From assembly GCA_016208425.1 (NCBI GenBank), contig JACQYA010000140.1, forward strand, positions 1-43,098: a stretch of DNA of 43,098 nt, written 5' to 3'. Position 1 is the stretch's first letter. Each line of letters opens with the position of its first letter. Under the pieces are notes generated by a model that did not search any database, had not been told where the DNA came from, and saw only the letters and a list, made by a program, of their open reading frames with translations. Positions 16,501 through 25,733 of the stretch are shown here, one piece after another. The position numbers and the translations under genes were made by a program. This stretch comes from Betaproteobacteria bacterium. GTDB lineage: Bacteria > Pseudomonadota > Gammaproteobacteria > Burkholderiales > Rhodocyclaceae.

Positions 16501-18289
16501 CGCCAACATGAGCCACGAGATCCGCACGCCGATGAACGCCATCATCGGGCTCACCCACCTGCTGCGGAACGATGTCGCACAACCCGCGCAGCAAGACAAA
16601 CTGGCGAAAATCGCCGATGCCTCGCACCATCTGCTGTCGGTCATCAACGACATTCTCGATTTTTCCAAGATCGAGGCGGACAAGCTCCATCTCGACATCG
16701 CCGACTTCGCTTTCGGCCGCATGCTCGACAACGTCGTCTCCATGATCGGCTCCAGGGCGCGCGAGAAGAGTCTCGAAATCGTCGTCGACCGGGGCGGCCT
16801 GCCGCCCGTCCTGGTGGGCGATTCCACCCGCCTGGCGCAAGCCCTGCTCAACTATCTTTCCAACGCCGTCAAATTCACCGAACGCGGCAAGATCGCCCTG
16901 CGCTTTGTCACGGTCGAGGAAACGGCCGACGACCTGCTGATCCGCTTCGAGGTCGCGGATAGCGGGATCGGCATCGGGCCGGCCAAGCTCCCGGGATTGT
17001 TTGCCGCCTTCGAGCAAGCCGATGCCGGCACCTCGCGCCGCTACGGCGGCACCGGCCTCGGGCTGGCCATCACCCGCCGCCTGTCCGCGCTCATGGGCGG
17101 CGAGGCGGGGGCGCGGAGCGCGCCTGGCCAAGGCAGCACTTTCTGGTTTACCGCCCGTCTCGGCAAAAGCAAAGTTTCCCTGGCGGAGCTCGCCGAACCG
17201 GCTGGCGTTCCTCCGGCCGCCAAATACATCGGGCGGGCGATACCGGCCGGCATGCGCGTCCTGCTGGCCGAGGACAACCCGGTCAACCAGGAAGTCGCCG
17301 TCGCGCTTCTGAACGAGGCGGGCGTGGGGGCGGAGATCGCCAACGACGGCCGCGAGGCGCTGGAAATGGCGCGCTACGGCCACTACGACCTGATCCTGAT
17401 GGATATGCAAATGCCCGGCATGGACGGCCTCGAAGCCACCCGCGCCATCCGTGCCCTGCCGGGCCGGAGCACAATCCCGATCCTGGCGATGACGGCCAAC
17501 GCCTTCGACGAAGATCGCCGGCGCTGCCAGGTGGCCGGAATGGACGATTTTGTCGCCAAACCGGTCGATCCCGAGCAGTTCTACGCCATGTTGCGGCGCT
17601 GGCTGCCGGCCGCGACGCGCGCTCGTCCCCGCCTTGCTGTCACGACCGGGACACCGCTCGCCGAACTGGCGGCCATCCCCGGTCTGGATGCCGCGCAAGG
17701 CCTCGATATGTTGCGCGGACGCACGCCCGGTTACGTGCGCCTGCTCCGCCTGTTTGCCGCCGACCACGACGAATATGTCCGGCGCCTGCGCCGGGGGGTG
17801 GCCGCGGAAGATCGGCGCGAGGCCAGGCTGCTGGCGCATAGCTTGAAAGGCAGCGCGGGGAGTCTCGGCATCACCGGCGTCCGGCACCTGGCCGGCAAAC
17901 TGGAGGCGGCGATTGTCGGGGGTCGCGGGGCTGCGACCCTCGAACGTCTGGCCGGCGCCGTAGAACAGGAATTCGTGCGGGTGACGACGGCTATCCTCGC
18001 GGCTTTGCCCGCAGAGGCATGTGCCGCCGACCCGCGCGACGTGGATTGGGCGGCAGTGCGGCAAGTGTTGGCCGAACTGGAACCGCTGCTGGAGTCGGGC
18101 AATATACGCGCCGGCCAGATCGTCGAATCCTGCGCGCCCATGCTGCGCGCCGCGATGGGTTCTTTGGGCGTGGAGCTGGAGCAGCGCATCGGGCGCTTCC
18201 GCTACACCGAGGCGCTGGCGACGCTGGCGCGGGCGCGCGGCGAACACCCTCAACTGGCGGCCGCTGTTATGGCGCGGAATCCGGCATGA
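13538..18289 (+). CDS. large hybrid sensor histidine kinase (Cache-HAMP-PAS-GAF-PAS2-HK-REC-HPt)
   Basis: This 1583-residue membrane phosphorelay protein holds all steps from sensing to HPt in one chain. TM1 is at about 44-62; a periplasmic Cache domain at about 70-320; TM2 at about 321-342; HAMP at about 343-395; PAS at about 404-522; GAF at about 531-700; two PAS domains at about 715-828 and 831-948; then HisKA with H993 (SHEIRTPMNAIIG); HATPase_c at about 1090-1210; a receiver with D1289 (LILMDMQMPGMDG); and HPt with H1434 (AHSLKGSAGSLG). A helical tail of about 80 residues follows. All phospho-acceptors are intact. No output domain is present, so the HPt must pass phosphate to another protein; the lone receiver 30 bases upstream is the obvious candidate. 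The ligand is unknown. Confidence 0.93.
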   Translation: MMAPTTTAPSALSAPDAGSPEPAAGPAPLGGHGRFGWRSLKTRVTLLALAIFLIGIWSLASYASRLLREDMQNLLGDQQFSTASFIADNIGQELNDRLQALEKVAGLAAPAMRDGPLAVQAMLDRLPVFQSLFNGGVVALRSDGAAIAETAPAAGRVGSNYIGVDSVATALGEGKASIGRPIVGKMLRVPIIDLSVPVRDGRGRTIGALSGIINLDKPNFLDAFTHRHQGKYAGHFLLVAPQYRLIVTASDKGRIMEVLPAPGTNPSIDKFIGGYEGFDIVDSPSGTQVLAAAKRVPAAGWYVAVLLPTAEAFAPIRAMQRRVLLAAIVLSLLVCALIWWMLKRQLSPMLAAASAMVARNDPAQMLLPLPVARQDEVGELINGFNRLLKILAQRDAALEESKALYERAVNGANDGIWEWIPATGEGYLSPRWKHLLGYEDHELPNVEASFFDAVHPDDSPLVEEAIRAHFEERHPYAAEFRMRCKSGEYRWFQSRGQAIWDGGGDGRPSRMSGSITDITESRLALAKIQRVSRLYALLSQCNQTIVRSTGSGDLFPRLCRDAVVFGGMKMAWIGTVDETGRNVRPVASFGEGQEYLAGLQIGVDAGDPFGLEPTGTAIREQRACWCQDFLGDPRTAPWRERGAKFGWAASASLPLSCNGIAAGVFTLYAGEAQAFDDDIRNLLLELVSDVDFALTSYDREAARLATERALRDSEARVRSIFDQASDAIFVVSSDNRFLEVNSRGLEMTGYTHEEFLGLGVADILAPDERPRLDVEPVAMMSGTPHLAEWLHRRKDGSTFPAEVSARRLDDVSYLAIVRDISGRKRAEDELRKLSLAVEQSPECIVITGRDARIEYANAAFYRVTGYSAGEVIGQNPRILQSGRTPKSTYDALWNELLQGNSWNGVFFNKRKNGTEYVESANISPIRQPDGKISHYVAVKEDITEKKRMGEELDAYRNHLEELVEIRTRELDEAKRAAETANAAKSAFVANMSHEIRTPMNAIIGLTHLLRNDVAQPAQQDKLAKIADASHHLLSVINDILDFSKIEADKLHLDIADFAFGRMLDNVVSMIGSRAREKSLEIVVDRGGLPPVLVGDSTRLAQALLNYLSNAVKFTERGKIALRFVTVEETADDLLIRFEVADSGIGIGPAKLPGLFAAFEQADAGTSRRYGGTGLGLAITRRLSALMGGEAGARSAPGQGSTFWFTARLGKSKVSLAELAEPAGVPPAAKYIGRAIPAGMRVLLAEDNPVNQEVAVALLNEAGVGAEIANDGREALEMARYGHYDLILMDMQMPGMDGLEATRAIRALPGRSTIPILAMTANAFDEDRRRCQVAGMDDFVAKPVDPEQFYAMLRRWLPAATRARPRLAVTTGTPLAELAAIPGLDAAQGLDMLRGRTPGYVRLLRLFAADHDEYVRRLRRGVAAEDRREARLLAHSLKGSAGSLGITGVRHLAGKLEAAIVGGRGAATLERLAGAVEQEFVRVTTAILAALPAEACAADPRDVDWAAVRQVLAELEPLLESGNIRAGQIVESCAPMLRAAMGSLGVELEQRIGRFRYTEALATLARARGEHPQLAAAVMARNPA

Positions 18290-18328
18290 TATAGTCTGGC
18301 CTGGTTTTTTCCGGGCAAGGCTTACACC

Positions 18329-19936
18329 GTGACACTTCGCTTCGACGTATTGATTATTGGCAGCGGTCTGGCCGGGCAGTCGGCCGCGCTCCGCCTCGCT
18401 CAAACCCATAAGGTGGGGCTGCTCAGCAAGCGTACGCTGGAGGATAGCGCGTCTGGCTGGGCGCAGGGCGGCATCGCCGCCGTGCTCGACAGCCAGGACT
18501 CGCCCGAAGCGCATATACGCGACACCATCACGGCGGGCGCCTTCCTGAACGACCCCAAGTCGACCCGTTTTGTCGTCGAGAACGGGCGGCGCGCGATCGA
18601 ATGGCTGGTCGAACAGGGCGTCCCGTTTTCGCGCGACGAGGCGGGCTATCATTTGACCCGCGAAGGCGGCCACAGCGCCCGCCGGATCATCCACGTCGCC
18701 GACGCGACCGGCCAGGCCGTGCAGGACACGCTGACGCGCAAAGTGCGCCGGCACCCGAACATCACGATTCTGGAACGGCATATCGCCATCGACCTGATTA
18801 CCGGCGGCAAGGCCGGCCTGCCGGACAACCGCTGCTACGGCGCCTACGTGCTGGACAGCGACAGCGGCGACGTGCTGACCATCGGCGCGCCGCATACGCT
18901 GATCGCCACCGGCGGCGCCGGCAAGGTCTATCTGTACACGACCAACCCGGACACCTCGACCGGCGACGGCATCGCGATGGCGTGGCGCGCCGGTTGCCGG
19001 GTCGCCAACATGGAATTCATCCAGTTCCATCCGACCTGCCTCTACCATCCGCAGGCCAAATCGTTCCTGATTTCCGAAGCCGTGCGCGGCGAGGGCGGCA
19101 TCCTGCGCCTGCCCGACGGGACGCGCTTCATGCCGGCGCACGATGCGCGCGCCGAACTCGCGCCGCGCGACGTGGTCGCCCGCGCAATCGACTTCGAGAT
19201 GAAGAAACGGGGGCTGGACTGCGTCTATCTGGACATTTCGCACAAGCCCGAGGCGTTCCTCGCCGAGCACTTCCCGAACATCAAGGCACGCTGCCTGGAA
19301 CTCGGTATCGACATCGCGCGCGAACCCATTCCGGTCGTCCCCGCCGCCCATTACACCTGCGGCGGCATCGTCACCGACCAGCGCGCGCGCACCGACATTC
19401 CGGGCCTGTATGTGGCCGGCGAAGCCTCCTGTACCGGATTGCACGGCGCCAACCGGCTGGCCAGCAATTCCTTGCTCGAATGCCTGGTGTATTCCGAGGC
19501 GGCGGCGCGGGACATCCTGGCGCAGGAGGATGTTGCGCTGCCGGATCTCCCGTTGTGGGATGCCAGCCGCGTCGCCGACCCCGACGAGGAAATCGTCATC
19601 TCGCACAACTGGGACGAACTGCGCCGCTTCATGTGGGACTATGTCGGCATCGTCCGCACGACCAAGCGCCTGCAACGCGCCCAGCACCGAATCCGGCTGC
19701 TCAAGCGGGAAATCGAGGAGTTTTACTCGCACTTCCGCGTCAGCCACGACTTGATCGAGCTGCGCAACCTCGTCGTCACCGCCGACCTGATCGTCCGTTG
19801 CGCGCTGCAACGCCGCGAGAGCCGGGGCCTACATTTCAGCCGGGATTACCCTGAAATGCTGCCGCAGGCCAGAAATACCGTGCTTAAACGGCCTTCCCGG
19901 CAAACGCCGCAGCCTGCCAGCGCAACCACAGGCTGA
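18329..19936 (+). CDS. nadB: NadB, L-aspartate oxidase
   Basis: NadB oxidises L-aspartate to iminoaspartate, the first step of de novo NAD synthesis, using FAD. The 535-residue protein has the N-terminal FAD-binding motif ([16 protein letters not shown]), the [11 protein letters not shown] segment, the HYTCGGI motif and the [15 protein letters not shown] signature. The start is GTG at 18329. Its C-terminal 18 codons overlap the 3' end of the convergent ygfX gene by 53 bases. nadB next to rpoE is an old proteobacterial arrangement; here the two are separated by about 7.9 kb of signalling genes. Confidence 0.96.
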   Translation: MTLRFDVLIIGSGLAGQSAALRLAQTHKVGLLSKRTLEDSASGWAQGGIAAVLDSQDSPEAHIRDTITAGAFLNDPKSTRFVVENGRRAIEWLVEQGVPFSRDEAGYHLTREGGHSARRIIHVADATGQAVQDTLTRKVRRHPNITILERHIAIDLITGGKAGLPDNRCYGAYVLDSDSGDVLTIGAPHTLIATGGAGKVYLYTTNPDTSTGDGIAMAWRAGCRVANMEFIQFHPTCLYHPQAKSFLISEAVRGEGGILRLPDGTRFMPAHDARAELAPRDVVARAIDFEMKKRGLDCVYLDISHKPEAFLAEHFPNIKARCLELGIDIAREPIPVVPAAHYTCGGIVTDQRARTDIPGLYVAGEASCTGLHGANRLASNSLLECLVYSEAAARDILAQEDVALPDLPLWDASRVADPDEEIVISHNWDELRRFMWDYVGIVRTTKRLQRAQHRIRLLKREIEEFYSHFRVSHDLIELRNLVVTADLIVRCALQRRESRGLHFSRDYPEMLPQARNTVLKRPSRQTPQPASATTG

Positions 19937-20315
19937 GCGCCCGAAACTCCTTTGCCGACATGCTATCGGGCAGCAGCGGCAGGCTGGTCACGTCGCCGCT
20001 CTCGCCCATCCGCACGCGCAGCACGATCAGACGGCCGAATACCGTGCTGCCCGGCAATACCGTGGCGGGAACGGGATCGCCGCCGGCGGCGATGCACGCG
20101 ACCCCCTGTCTGTCCGACAAACGCAAGGCGAGAATTCCTGCGGGACGCGCCGCGCAGTACAAAGCAGATACGCCGATAGCGACGACGGGCAGAGCGCGTA
20201 TTTCCCAAGGCCACGGCAAACTCGCCACGCTGGCCAGCGCCAAAACGTGAACGACGAGCAAGAGCAACAAGAGAAGGCGCGAGCGGCGCAGTTCGATCTG
20301 GATCGGAAACTGCAC
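19884..20315 (-). CDS. ygfX: YgfX-family membrane protein
   Basis: This 143-residue inner-membrane protein has two adjacent hydrophobic segments in the N-terminal half ([17 protein letters not shown] and a second at about residues 40-58) and a C-terminal motif [20 protein letters not shown]. The latter matches the conserved ending of E. coli YgfX (CptA). YgfX is usually paired with SdhE (YgfY), and a toxin-like effect on cytoskeletal proteins has been reported. No sdhE gene is here. It lies 15 bases after fabF and overlaps the end of nadB on the other strand. Confidence 0.7.
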   Translation of the reverse strand: MQFPIQIELRRSRLLLLLLLVVHVLALASVASLPWPWEIRALPVVAIGVSALYCAARPAGILALRLSDRQGVACIAAGGDPVPATVLPGSTVFGRLIVLRVRMGESGDVTSLPLLPDSMSAKEFRALSLWLRWQAAAFAGKAV

Positions 20316-20330
20316 CGCGTCGAGAAATGG

Positions 20331-21569
20331 CTAAACGCGCTTGAAAACGACGGTGCCGTTGGTACCGCCGAAACCGAACGAATTGGAGATCGCGACATCG
20401 ATTTTCATCGGCCGCGCTTCGTTGGCGCAGTAATCCAGATCGCACGACTCGTCCGGATTGAAGAGATTGATGCTGGGCGGAGAAATCTGGTGATAAACCG
20501 CAAGCGCGGAGAACACGGCTTCGATGCCGCCTGCCGCACCCAGCAGATGCCCGGTCATCGACTTCGTCGAATTCATTACCAGACGGGCAGCGTGATCGCC
20601 GAACGCGCGCTTGACGGCAATCGTTTCCGCCTTGTCGCCCAACGGCGTGGAAGTGCCGTGCGCGTTGACGTACTGGACATCCTGCGGATTCAACCGCGCG
20701 TTGCGCAGCGCGTTGCTCATACAGCGCGCCGCACCCTCGCCGTCTTCGCACGGCGCGGTCATGTGGTTGGCGTCGGCGCTCATGCCGTAGCCGACCAGCT
20801 CGCCGTAAATGCGGGCACCGCGCGCCTTGGCGTGTTCGTATTCTTCGAGCACGACAACACCGGCGCCCTCGCCGAGCACGAAACCGTCGCGGTCTTTGTC
20901 CCAAGGGCGGCTGGCCGTCTTCGGATCGTCGTTGCGCGTCGATAAAGCGCGCGCGGCACAGAAGCCGCCTAGCCCAAGGGGAGACACCGTCGCTTCGGCG
21001 CCGCCAGCAATCATGATGTCGGCGTCGCCGTATTCGATCAGACGGCCGGCGTCGCCGATACTGTGCGTTCCTGTCGAACAGGCGCTGACCAAGGCCACAT
21101 TCGGGCCTTTGTAGCCATACATGATCGACAGGTTGCCGGAAATCATGTTGATGATCGAACCCGGCACGAAAAACGGGGAAATCTTGCGCACGCCGCCGGC
21201 GAGAAACTCGTCGCGCGTGTTTTCGATCAGCGGCAAACCGCCAATTCCCGATCCGATAGCGACACCGATGCGTTCGGCGTTGGCCGGATGGGCTTCCAGC
21301 CCGGCATCCTTGATTGCCTGAATGCCGGCGGCCATTCCGTAATGGATAAAAGTATCCATTCGCCGCGCCTCTTTGGGCGACAGGTATTGAGCGATATCGA
21401 AATCCTTGACCTCGCCGGCGATTTGCACCGGAAAGGTGGAGACATCGAAGCGGGTAATCCGGTCGATCCCCGAGCGGCCGGCAACGATATTCTGCCAGGC
21501 TTGTTCGACGGAGCTGCCGACGGGAGAAACGATTCCAAGTCCGGTGATGACGACTCTGCGACGTGCCAA
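20331..21569 (-). CDS. fabF: FabF, beta-ketoacyl-ACP synthase II
   Basis: FabF condenses acyl-ACP with malonyl-ACP in fatty-acid elongation. The 412-residue protein has the catalytic triad C164 (SACSTGTHS), H304 (NAHGTSTPLGD) and H341 (MTGHLLGAAGG). I chose a TTG start at 21569, which gives MARRRVVITGLGIVSPVG after a CCGGAG ribosome binding site; the ATG at 21776 lies inside acpP. It follows acpP after 125 bases. That leader contains GAAATTC/GAATTTC repeats able to form a 7-bp stem. Confidence 0.96.
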   Translation of the reverse strand: MARRRVVITGLGIVSPVGSSVEQAWQNIVAGRSGIDRITRFDVSTFPVQIAGEVKDFDIAQYLSPKEARRMDTFIHYGMAAGIQAIKDAGLEAHPANAERIGVAIGSGIGGLPLIENTRDEFLAGGVRKISPFFVPGSIINMISGNLSIMYGYKGPNVALVSACSTGTHSIGDAGRLIEYGDADIMIAGGAEATVSPLGLGGFCAARALSTRNDDPKTASRPWDKDRDGFVLGEGAGVVVLEEYEHAKARGARIYGELVGYGMSADANHMTAPCEDGEGAARCMSNALRNARLNPQDVQYVNAHGTSTPLGDKAETIAVKRAFGDHAARLVMNSTKSMTGHLLGAAGGIEAVFSALAVYHQISPPSINLFNPDESCDLDYCANEARPMKIDVAISNSFGFGGTNGTVVFKRV

Positions 21570-21694
21570 CTTGTACTCCGGGGAAAAAATGGAAATTCTC
21601 GGGAAATTCGACTCGGGAATTTCGGCTGCCTTTGGGGGCGGTCGCTCAACCGGGCGGGCGCCAAGACCTGCCCGGCTGAAAACCTGCGGAGGGA

Positions 21695-21931
21695 TTACTT
21701 CTTGTGACCGAGCACGTAGTCGATGGCTTGCTGCACGTTGGTGATTTTTTCGGCTTCGTCGTCGGGGATCTCGCACTCGAACTCTTCTTCAAGAGCCATC
21801 ACCAACTCAACCGTATCCAGCGAATCCGCGCCGAGATCATCGACAAACGAGGATTCGTTCTTGATGTCCGCTTCGTTGACGCCAAGTTGCTCGGCGACGA
21901 TTTTCTTGACGCGTTGTTCGATATTATCCAT
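21695..21931 (-). CDS. acpP: AcpP, acyl carrier protein
   Basis: AcpP carries growing acyl chains as thioesters. The 78-residue acidic protein has the phosphopantetheine serine S37 in DSL ([10 protein letters not shown]). The length and charge are typical. It has an AAGGAG ribosome binding site and its own promoter at 21976-22004. It lies between fabG and fabF as in E. coli. Confidence 0.98.
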   Translation of the reverse strand: MDNIEQRVKKIVAEQLGVNEADIKNESSFVDDLGADSLDTVELVMALEEEFECEIPDDEAEKITNVQQAIDYVLGHKK

Positions 21932-21975
21932 CAGAGGGCTCCTTCCCAGAGTTCATGTGTAAGACAAACCGTAGT

Positions 21976-22004
21976 ATTCTACCAAAATGACCGCCGCTCA
22001 CCAA
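21976..22004 (-). promoter_or_regulatory. acpP promoter
   Basis: On the minus strand TTGGTG (22004-21999), a 17-base spacer and TAGAAT (21981-21976) form a promoter about 45 bases before acpP. This separate promoter fits the high AcpP demand of the cell. Confidence 0.6.
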
Positions 22005-22047
22005 ATTGCGAGACAAACGGCTTGCTGCCTGATTTACCGGCGCGGGG

Positions 22048-22788
22048 TCAATCCATATACATACCGCCGTTAACGTGGATGGTCGTACCGGTGACATAGG
22101 CTCCACCGGGCGAAGCGAGGAATGCAACGGCGGCGGCAACGTCCTCCGGGCGGCCCAGGCGCGCCAGCGGAATGCTCGCGATCAGCGCTTCTTTCTGCTT
22201 GTCGTCCAGCCCCTTGGTCATATCGGTATCGATCAGGCCGGGCGCGACGCAATTGACGGTAATTCCACGGCTGCCGAGCTCGCGCGCCAGCGAGCGGCTC
22301 ATGCCCGCCACGCCCGCCTTCGCGGCGCAATAGTTGGCCTGCCCCGGATTGCCGGAGTGCCCGACGACCGACGTCACATTGATGATGCGGCCACCCCTCA
22401 CCTTCATCATGCCGCGCATGACGGCCCTGGACAGGCGAAACACGGCTTTCAGGTTGGTGTCCAGCACGGCGTCCCACTCCTCGTCCTTGAGGCGCATCGA
22501 CAGGTTATCGCGCGTAATTCCGGCATTATTGACGAGAATCCTTACCGCGCCGTGGGTTTTCTCGATATGCCCGACCAGTTCGCCGATCTGCGCCGGATCG
22601 CGCACCTCAAGCACGGCGCCCTCGCCTTTGATGCCGGCCAGCGCCAGATAGGCCGAGATTTTGGCGGCACCTTCGGCGCTCGTCGCGGTGCCGATCACGG
22701 TGGCGCCCCGTTTGCCCAATTCGAGCGCTATCGCCTGGCCGATACCGCGCGAAGCACCGGTCACCAGAGCGATTTGTCCGTTAAGCAT
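22048..22788 (-). CDS. fabG: FabG, 3-oxoacyl-ACP reductase
   Basis: FabG reduces 3-oxoacyl-ACP with NADPH. This 246-residue short-chain dehydrogenase has the cofactor motif TGASRGIG (residues 10-17), NNAG (87-90) and the catalytic residues S140, Y153 and K157. The start at 22788 follows a GGAGGCGG ribosome binding site and overlaps the fabD stop by 8 bases; an upstream ATG at 22866 lies inside fabD. Confidence 0.97.
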   Translation of the reverse strand: MLNGQIALVTGASRGIGQAIALELGKRGATVIGTATSAEGAAKISAYLALAGIKGEGAVLEVRDPAQIGELVGHIEKTHGAVRILVNNAGITRDNLSMRLKDEEWDAVLDTNLKAVFRLSRAVMRGMMKVRGGRIINVTSVVGHSGNPGQANYCAAKAGVAGMSRSLARELGSRGITVNCVAPGLIDTDMTKGLDDKQKEALIASIPLARLGRPEDVAAAVAFLASPGGAYVTGTTIHVNGGMYMD

Positions 22789-23734
22789 GCGCCGCCTCCA
22801 GGGTCGAAAGCGCCGCTTCGATGGCCGGCAGATCGGCCAGCGCGAGTCCCGCCACGCCATCGGCACAGCGTTTGCTCAAACCGGACAGAACTTTTCCCGG
22901 GCCGCATTCGGCCACCGTCGACACCCCCGTTGCCGCGATCTTCCGTATCGTCTCGACCCAGCGCACGGGCGAAAAAGCCTGACGGATCAGCGCGTCCTTG
23001 ATCCTCGCCGGGTCTGGCTCGATGGCGGCGTCGACGTTGTTGATAACCGGAATCTGCGGAGGCGAAAACGCAAGCTCGGCAAGACGGGCCGCCAGTTTGT
23101 CGGCCGCCGGCCGGATCAGTGAAGAATGAAACGGCGCGGAGACCGGAAGCAGCACGGCACGCTTGGCGCCCCGGCTCTTGCAGGCGTCGCAGGCGCGCTC
23201 GACAGCGGCCTTGCTGCCGGCGATGACGGTTTGTCCCGGCGCGTTGAAATTGACCGCCTCGACCACTTGGCCGCCGCCAACTGCGGCGGCGGCTTCGGCG
23301 CAGGCTTCAAATATCTTGTCGTCGTCCAGCCCGAGAATGGCCGCCATCGCCCCGGTGCCGACCGGCACGGCTTCCTGCATCGCGGTCGCGCGCAGACGGA
23401 CGAGCGGCACGGCTTCCCGGAAAGGGATCACGCCCGCGGCAACCAGCGCCGAATACTCGCCGAGACTATGCCCGGCGACGATGGACGGCACCTTGCCGCC
23501 TTTGTCGAGCCACAGGCGGTAGGCCGCAACGCCCGCCGCCAGCATCACCGGCTGCGTATTGACCGTCTGCGCCAACGTTTCGGCCGGGCCATCGGCGACC
23601 ATCCGCCAGAGATCCTGGCCGAGCGCCGAAGAAGCCTCGTCGAACGTCGCACGAACCACGGCGGAATCACCGTAGGCGCCCATCATGCCCACAGACTGCG
23701 ATCCCTGGCCGGGAAAAACGAATGCAAATCCCAT
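22781..23734 (-). CDS. fabD: FabD, malonyl-CoA:ACP transacylase
   Basis: FabD loads malonyl groups on ACP. The 317-residue protein has the GQGSQ motif near the N-terminus and the nucleophile S90 in GHSLGEYSA; the histidine partner is in SAPFHSSL. The start at 23734 follows an excellent AGGAGGA ribosome binding site that overlaps the fabH stop codon. A longer frame from 24022 is non-coding. It lies between fabH and fabG. Confidence 0.97.
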   Translation of the reverse strand: MGFAFVFPGQGSQSVGMMGAYGDSAVVRATFDEASSALGQDLWRMVADGPAETLAQTVNTQPVMLAAGVAAYRLWLDKGGKVPSIVAGHSLGEYSALVAAGVIPFREAVPLVRLRATAMQEAVPVGTGAMAAILGLDDDKIFEACAEAAAAVGGGQVVEAVNFNAPGQTVIAGSKAAVERACDACKSRGAKRAVLLPVSAPFHSSLIRPAADKLAARLAELAFSPPQIPVINNVDAAIEPDPARIKDALIRQAFSPVRWVETIRKIAATGVSTVAECGPGKVLSGLSKRCADGVAGLALADLPAIEAALSTLEAAHA

Positions 23735-23745
23735 TTTATATCCTC

Positions 23746-24705
23746 CTAGAACTCCAGCAGCACGGCGCCCCAGGTAAAGCCGCCACCCACGCCTTCGAGC
23801 ATGATCTTCTGGCCCGCCTTGACCCGCCCGTCGCGCACTGCGGCATCCAGCGCCAAGGGCACCGATGCGGCGGAGGTATTGCCGTGGCGGTCGACGGTGA
23901 CGATCACCTTGTCCATGCCCAGCTTCATTTTCTTGGCCGTCGCTTCGATGATGCGGATATTGGCCTGGTGCGGAACCAGCCAGTCGATCTCGTCCGGCGC
24001 AACCTTGGCCGCCTCGCAGCATTCGTGCGCGACTTCGGCCAGCACGCGGACGGCAAACTTGAATACGGCCTGCCCATCCATGCGCAGAAACGGATCGCCG
24101 GTCACCTGGCCGCCGCTGACGTTGCCGGGCACCGACAGAATGCCGTGATGCGACCCGTCGGCGTGTAGCGCGGTCGCCAGAATTCCCGGTTCCCCGGACG
24201 CTTCGAGGACGACCGCCCCCGCTCCGTCACCGAACAGAACGCAGGTGCCGCGATCCTGCCAATCGAGGATGCGCGAAAAAACTTCGGCGCCGACGACCAG
24301 CGCTTTCTTGTGGCTGCCGGAGCGGATGAACTTTTCGGCGATAGTCAGCGCATAGACGAAACCGCTGCATACCGCCTGAACGTCGAAGGCCACGGCGCCG
24401 CGATTGCCCAGTTTTGCCTGCAAGAGGCATGCCGTGCTCGGAAAAATGAAATCCGGCGTCGATGTCGCGAGGACGATAAGATCAATCTCACCGGCATCGA
24501 TGCCGGCCATCGCCAGCGCCCGCCGGCTGGCTTCGAGCGCCAGATCGCTGGAAGCCTGCCCCGGTTCGGCAAGGTGGCGCGCCTTGATGCCGGTACGCGA
24601 AACGATCCACTCGTCGCTCGTCTCGATACCCCTGCGGACCAGATCGTCGTTGGAGACAGCCTGGCCGGGCAAATAACTACCGACACCAGTAATCCGGGCA
24701 AACAT
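23746..24705 (-). CDS. fabH: FabH, beta-ketoacyl-ACP synthase III
   Basis: FabH starts fatty-acid synthesis by condensing acetyl-CoA with malonyl-ACP. The 319-residue protein has the catalytic triad C113 ([11 protein letters not shown]), H246 (VPHQANIRI) and N276 ([10 protein letters not shown]). It starts 2 bases after the plsX stop, which indicates coupled translation. Confidence 0.97.
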   Translation of the reverse strand: MFARITGVGSYLPGQAVSNDDLVRRGIETSDEWIVSRTGIKARHLAEPGQASSDLALEASRRALAMAGIDAGEIDLIVLATSTPDFIFPSTACLLQAKLGNRGAVAFDVQAVCSGFVYALTIAEKFIRSGSHKKALVVGAEVFSRILDWQDRGTCVLFGDGAGAVVLEASGEPGILATALHADGSHHGILSVPGNVSGGQVTGDPFLRMDGQAVFKFAVRVLAEVAHECCEAAKVAPDEIDWLVPHQANIRIIEATAKKMKLGMDKVIVTVDRHGNTSAASVPLALDAAVRDGRVKAGQKIMLEGVGGGFTWGAVLLEF

Positions 24706-24707
24706 GT

Positions 24708-25721
24708 CTATATGGCCTCCTGAAGCGGTTGCCGCTGCGCCACGCGCTCGGAAATGCGCGCCAGAACGCCGCTCCTGACGGCTTCCGCCGCACGTTCCAA
24801 GGCGTTGGCGAAAGCGAAGGCATCGGCCGAACCGTGGCTTTTCAGCACGATGCCCTTCAGCCCGAGCAAACTGGCGCCGTTGTAGCGTCGGTGGTCGACG
24901 TGCCGCTTGAAATTGTTGAGCACCGGCATCGCGATCAGCGCGATCAGCTTGGTCAGCAGGTTGCGGTTGAACTCCTGCCGCAAGAACCCGGCCAGCATCT
25001 GGGCAAGGCCTTCCGAGGCTTTCAGCGCGACGTTGCCGACAAAGCCGTCACACACCACGACTTCCGCGTCGCCCTTGTAGAGGCCGTCGCCCTCGACGTT
25101 GCCGACGAAATTGAGGCCGGACTCTTTCAGCAACTCGGCGGCGCGCTTGACAACGTCGTTGCCCTTGATCTCTTCTTCGCCGATGTTGAGGATGCCGACC
25201 GTCGGCCGTTCCTTATGCTCGATGGCCGACACCAGGGATGCGCCCATGATCCCGAACTGCAACAGGTGCTCCGGCGCGCAATCGACGTTGGCCCCGAGAT
25301 CCAGCACATGCGTGTGCCCGCGCGTCGTCGGGAGAATCGCACAGATCGCCGGACGGTCGATACCCGGCAACATCTTGAGGACAAAACGGGAAATCGCCAT
25401 CAAGGCACCCGTGTTGCCGGCGGACACGCAGGCATCGGCACCTTTTTCTTTGACGAGATTGAGGGCGACACGCATCGAAGAGTTCTTCTTGTTGCGCAAG
25501 GCCAGAGCCGGCGGCTCGTCCATTGCCACAACTTCGGTCGCGTGGCGTAGCGAAACGCGAGCGGCGTCGGCGCCTCCCAGAAAAGGCCGAATCTCCTCTT
25601 CACGTCCGACGAGAACGACGCGCACGTCACCGTGGCGGCGCACGAAATCGAGCGCCGCCGGCACGGTGACGCGAGGACCATGATCCCCGCCCATGCAGTC
25701 GATAGCGACTGTGATAATCAT
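24708..25721 (-). CDS. plsX: PlsX, phosphate acyltransferase
   Basis: PlsX makes acyl-phosphate from acyl-ACP for phospholipid synthesis (PlsX/PlsY pathway). The 337-residue protein begins [16 protein letters not shown] and contains SAGNTGALM and the [11 protein letters not shown] segment of the family. The ATG at 25721 has no visible Shine-Dalgarno sequence. It lies only 12 bases after the T-run of a strong terminator that separates it from rpmF, so its expression may depend on read-through or on a promoter that I could not identify. Confidence 0.96.
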   Translation of the reverse strand: MIITVAIDCMGGDHGPRVTVPAALDFVRRHGDVRVVLVGREEEIRPFLGGADAARVSLRHATEVVAMDEPPALALRNKKNSSMRVALNLVKEKGADACVSAGNTGALMAISRFVLKMLPGIDRPAICAILPTTRGHTHVLDLGANVDCAPEHLLQFGIMGASLVSAIEHKERPTVGILNIGEEEIKGNDVVKRAAELLKESGLNFVGNVEGDGLYKGDAEVVVCDGFVGNVALKASEGLAQMLAGFLRQEFNRNLLTKLIALIAMPVLNNFKRHVDHRRYNGASLLGLKGIVLKSHGSADAFAFANALERAAEAVRSGVLARISERVAQRQPLQEAI

Positions 25722-25733
25722 CCGGTTGCGGAC

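Noticed and set aside
16238-19810. 1190-codon open frame on the minus strand opposite the hybrid kinase and nadB
   Set aside because: It is a GC-rich antisense shadow. The plus strand encodes clear kinase, HPt and NadB motifs, and the minus-strand product has no recognisable domain.
21932-22047. 10-codon ORF ([10 protein letters not shown]) in the acpP leader
   Set aside because: It overlaps the acpP ribosome binding site and start codon and has no ribosome binding site of its own.
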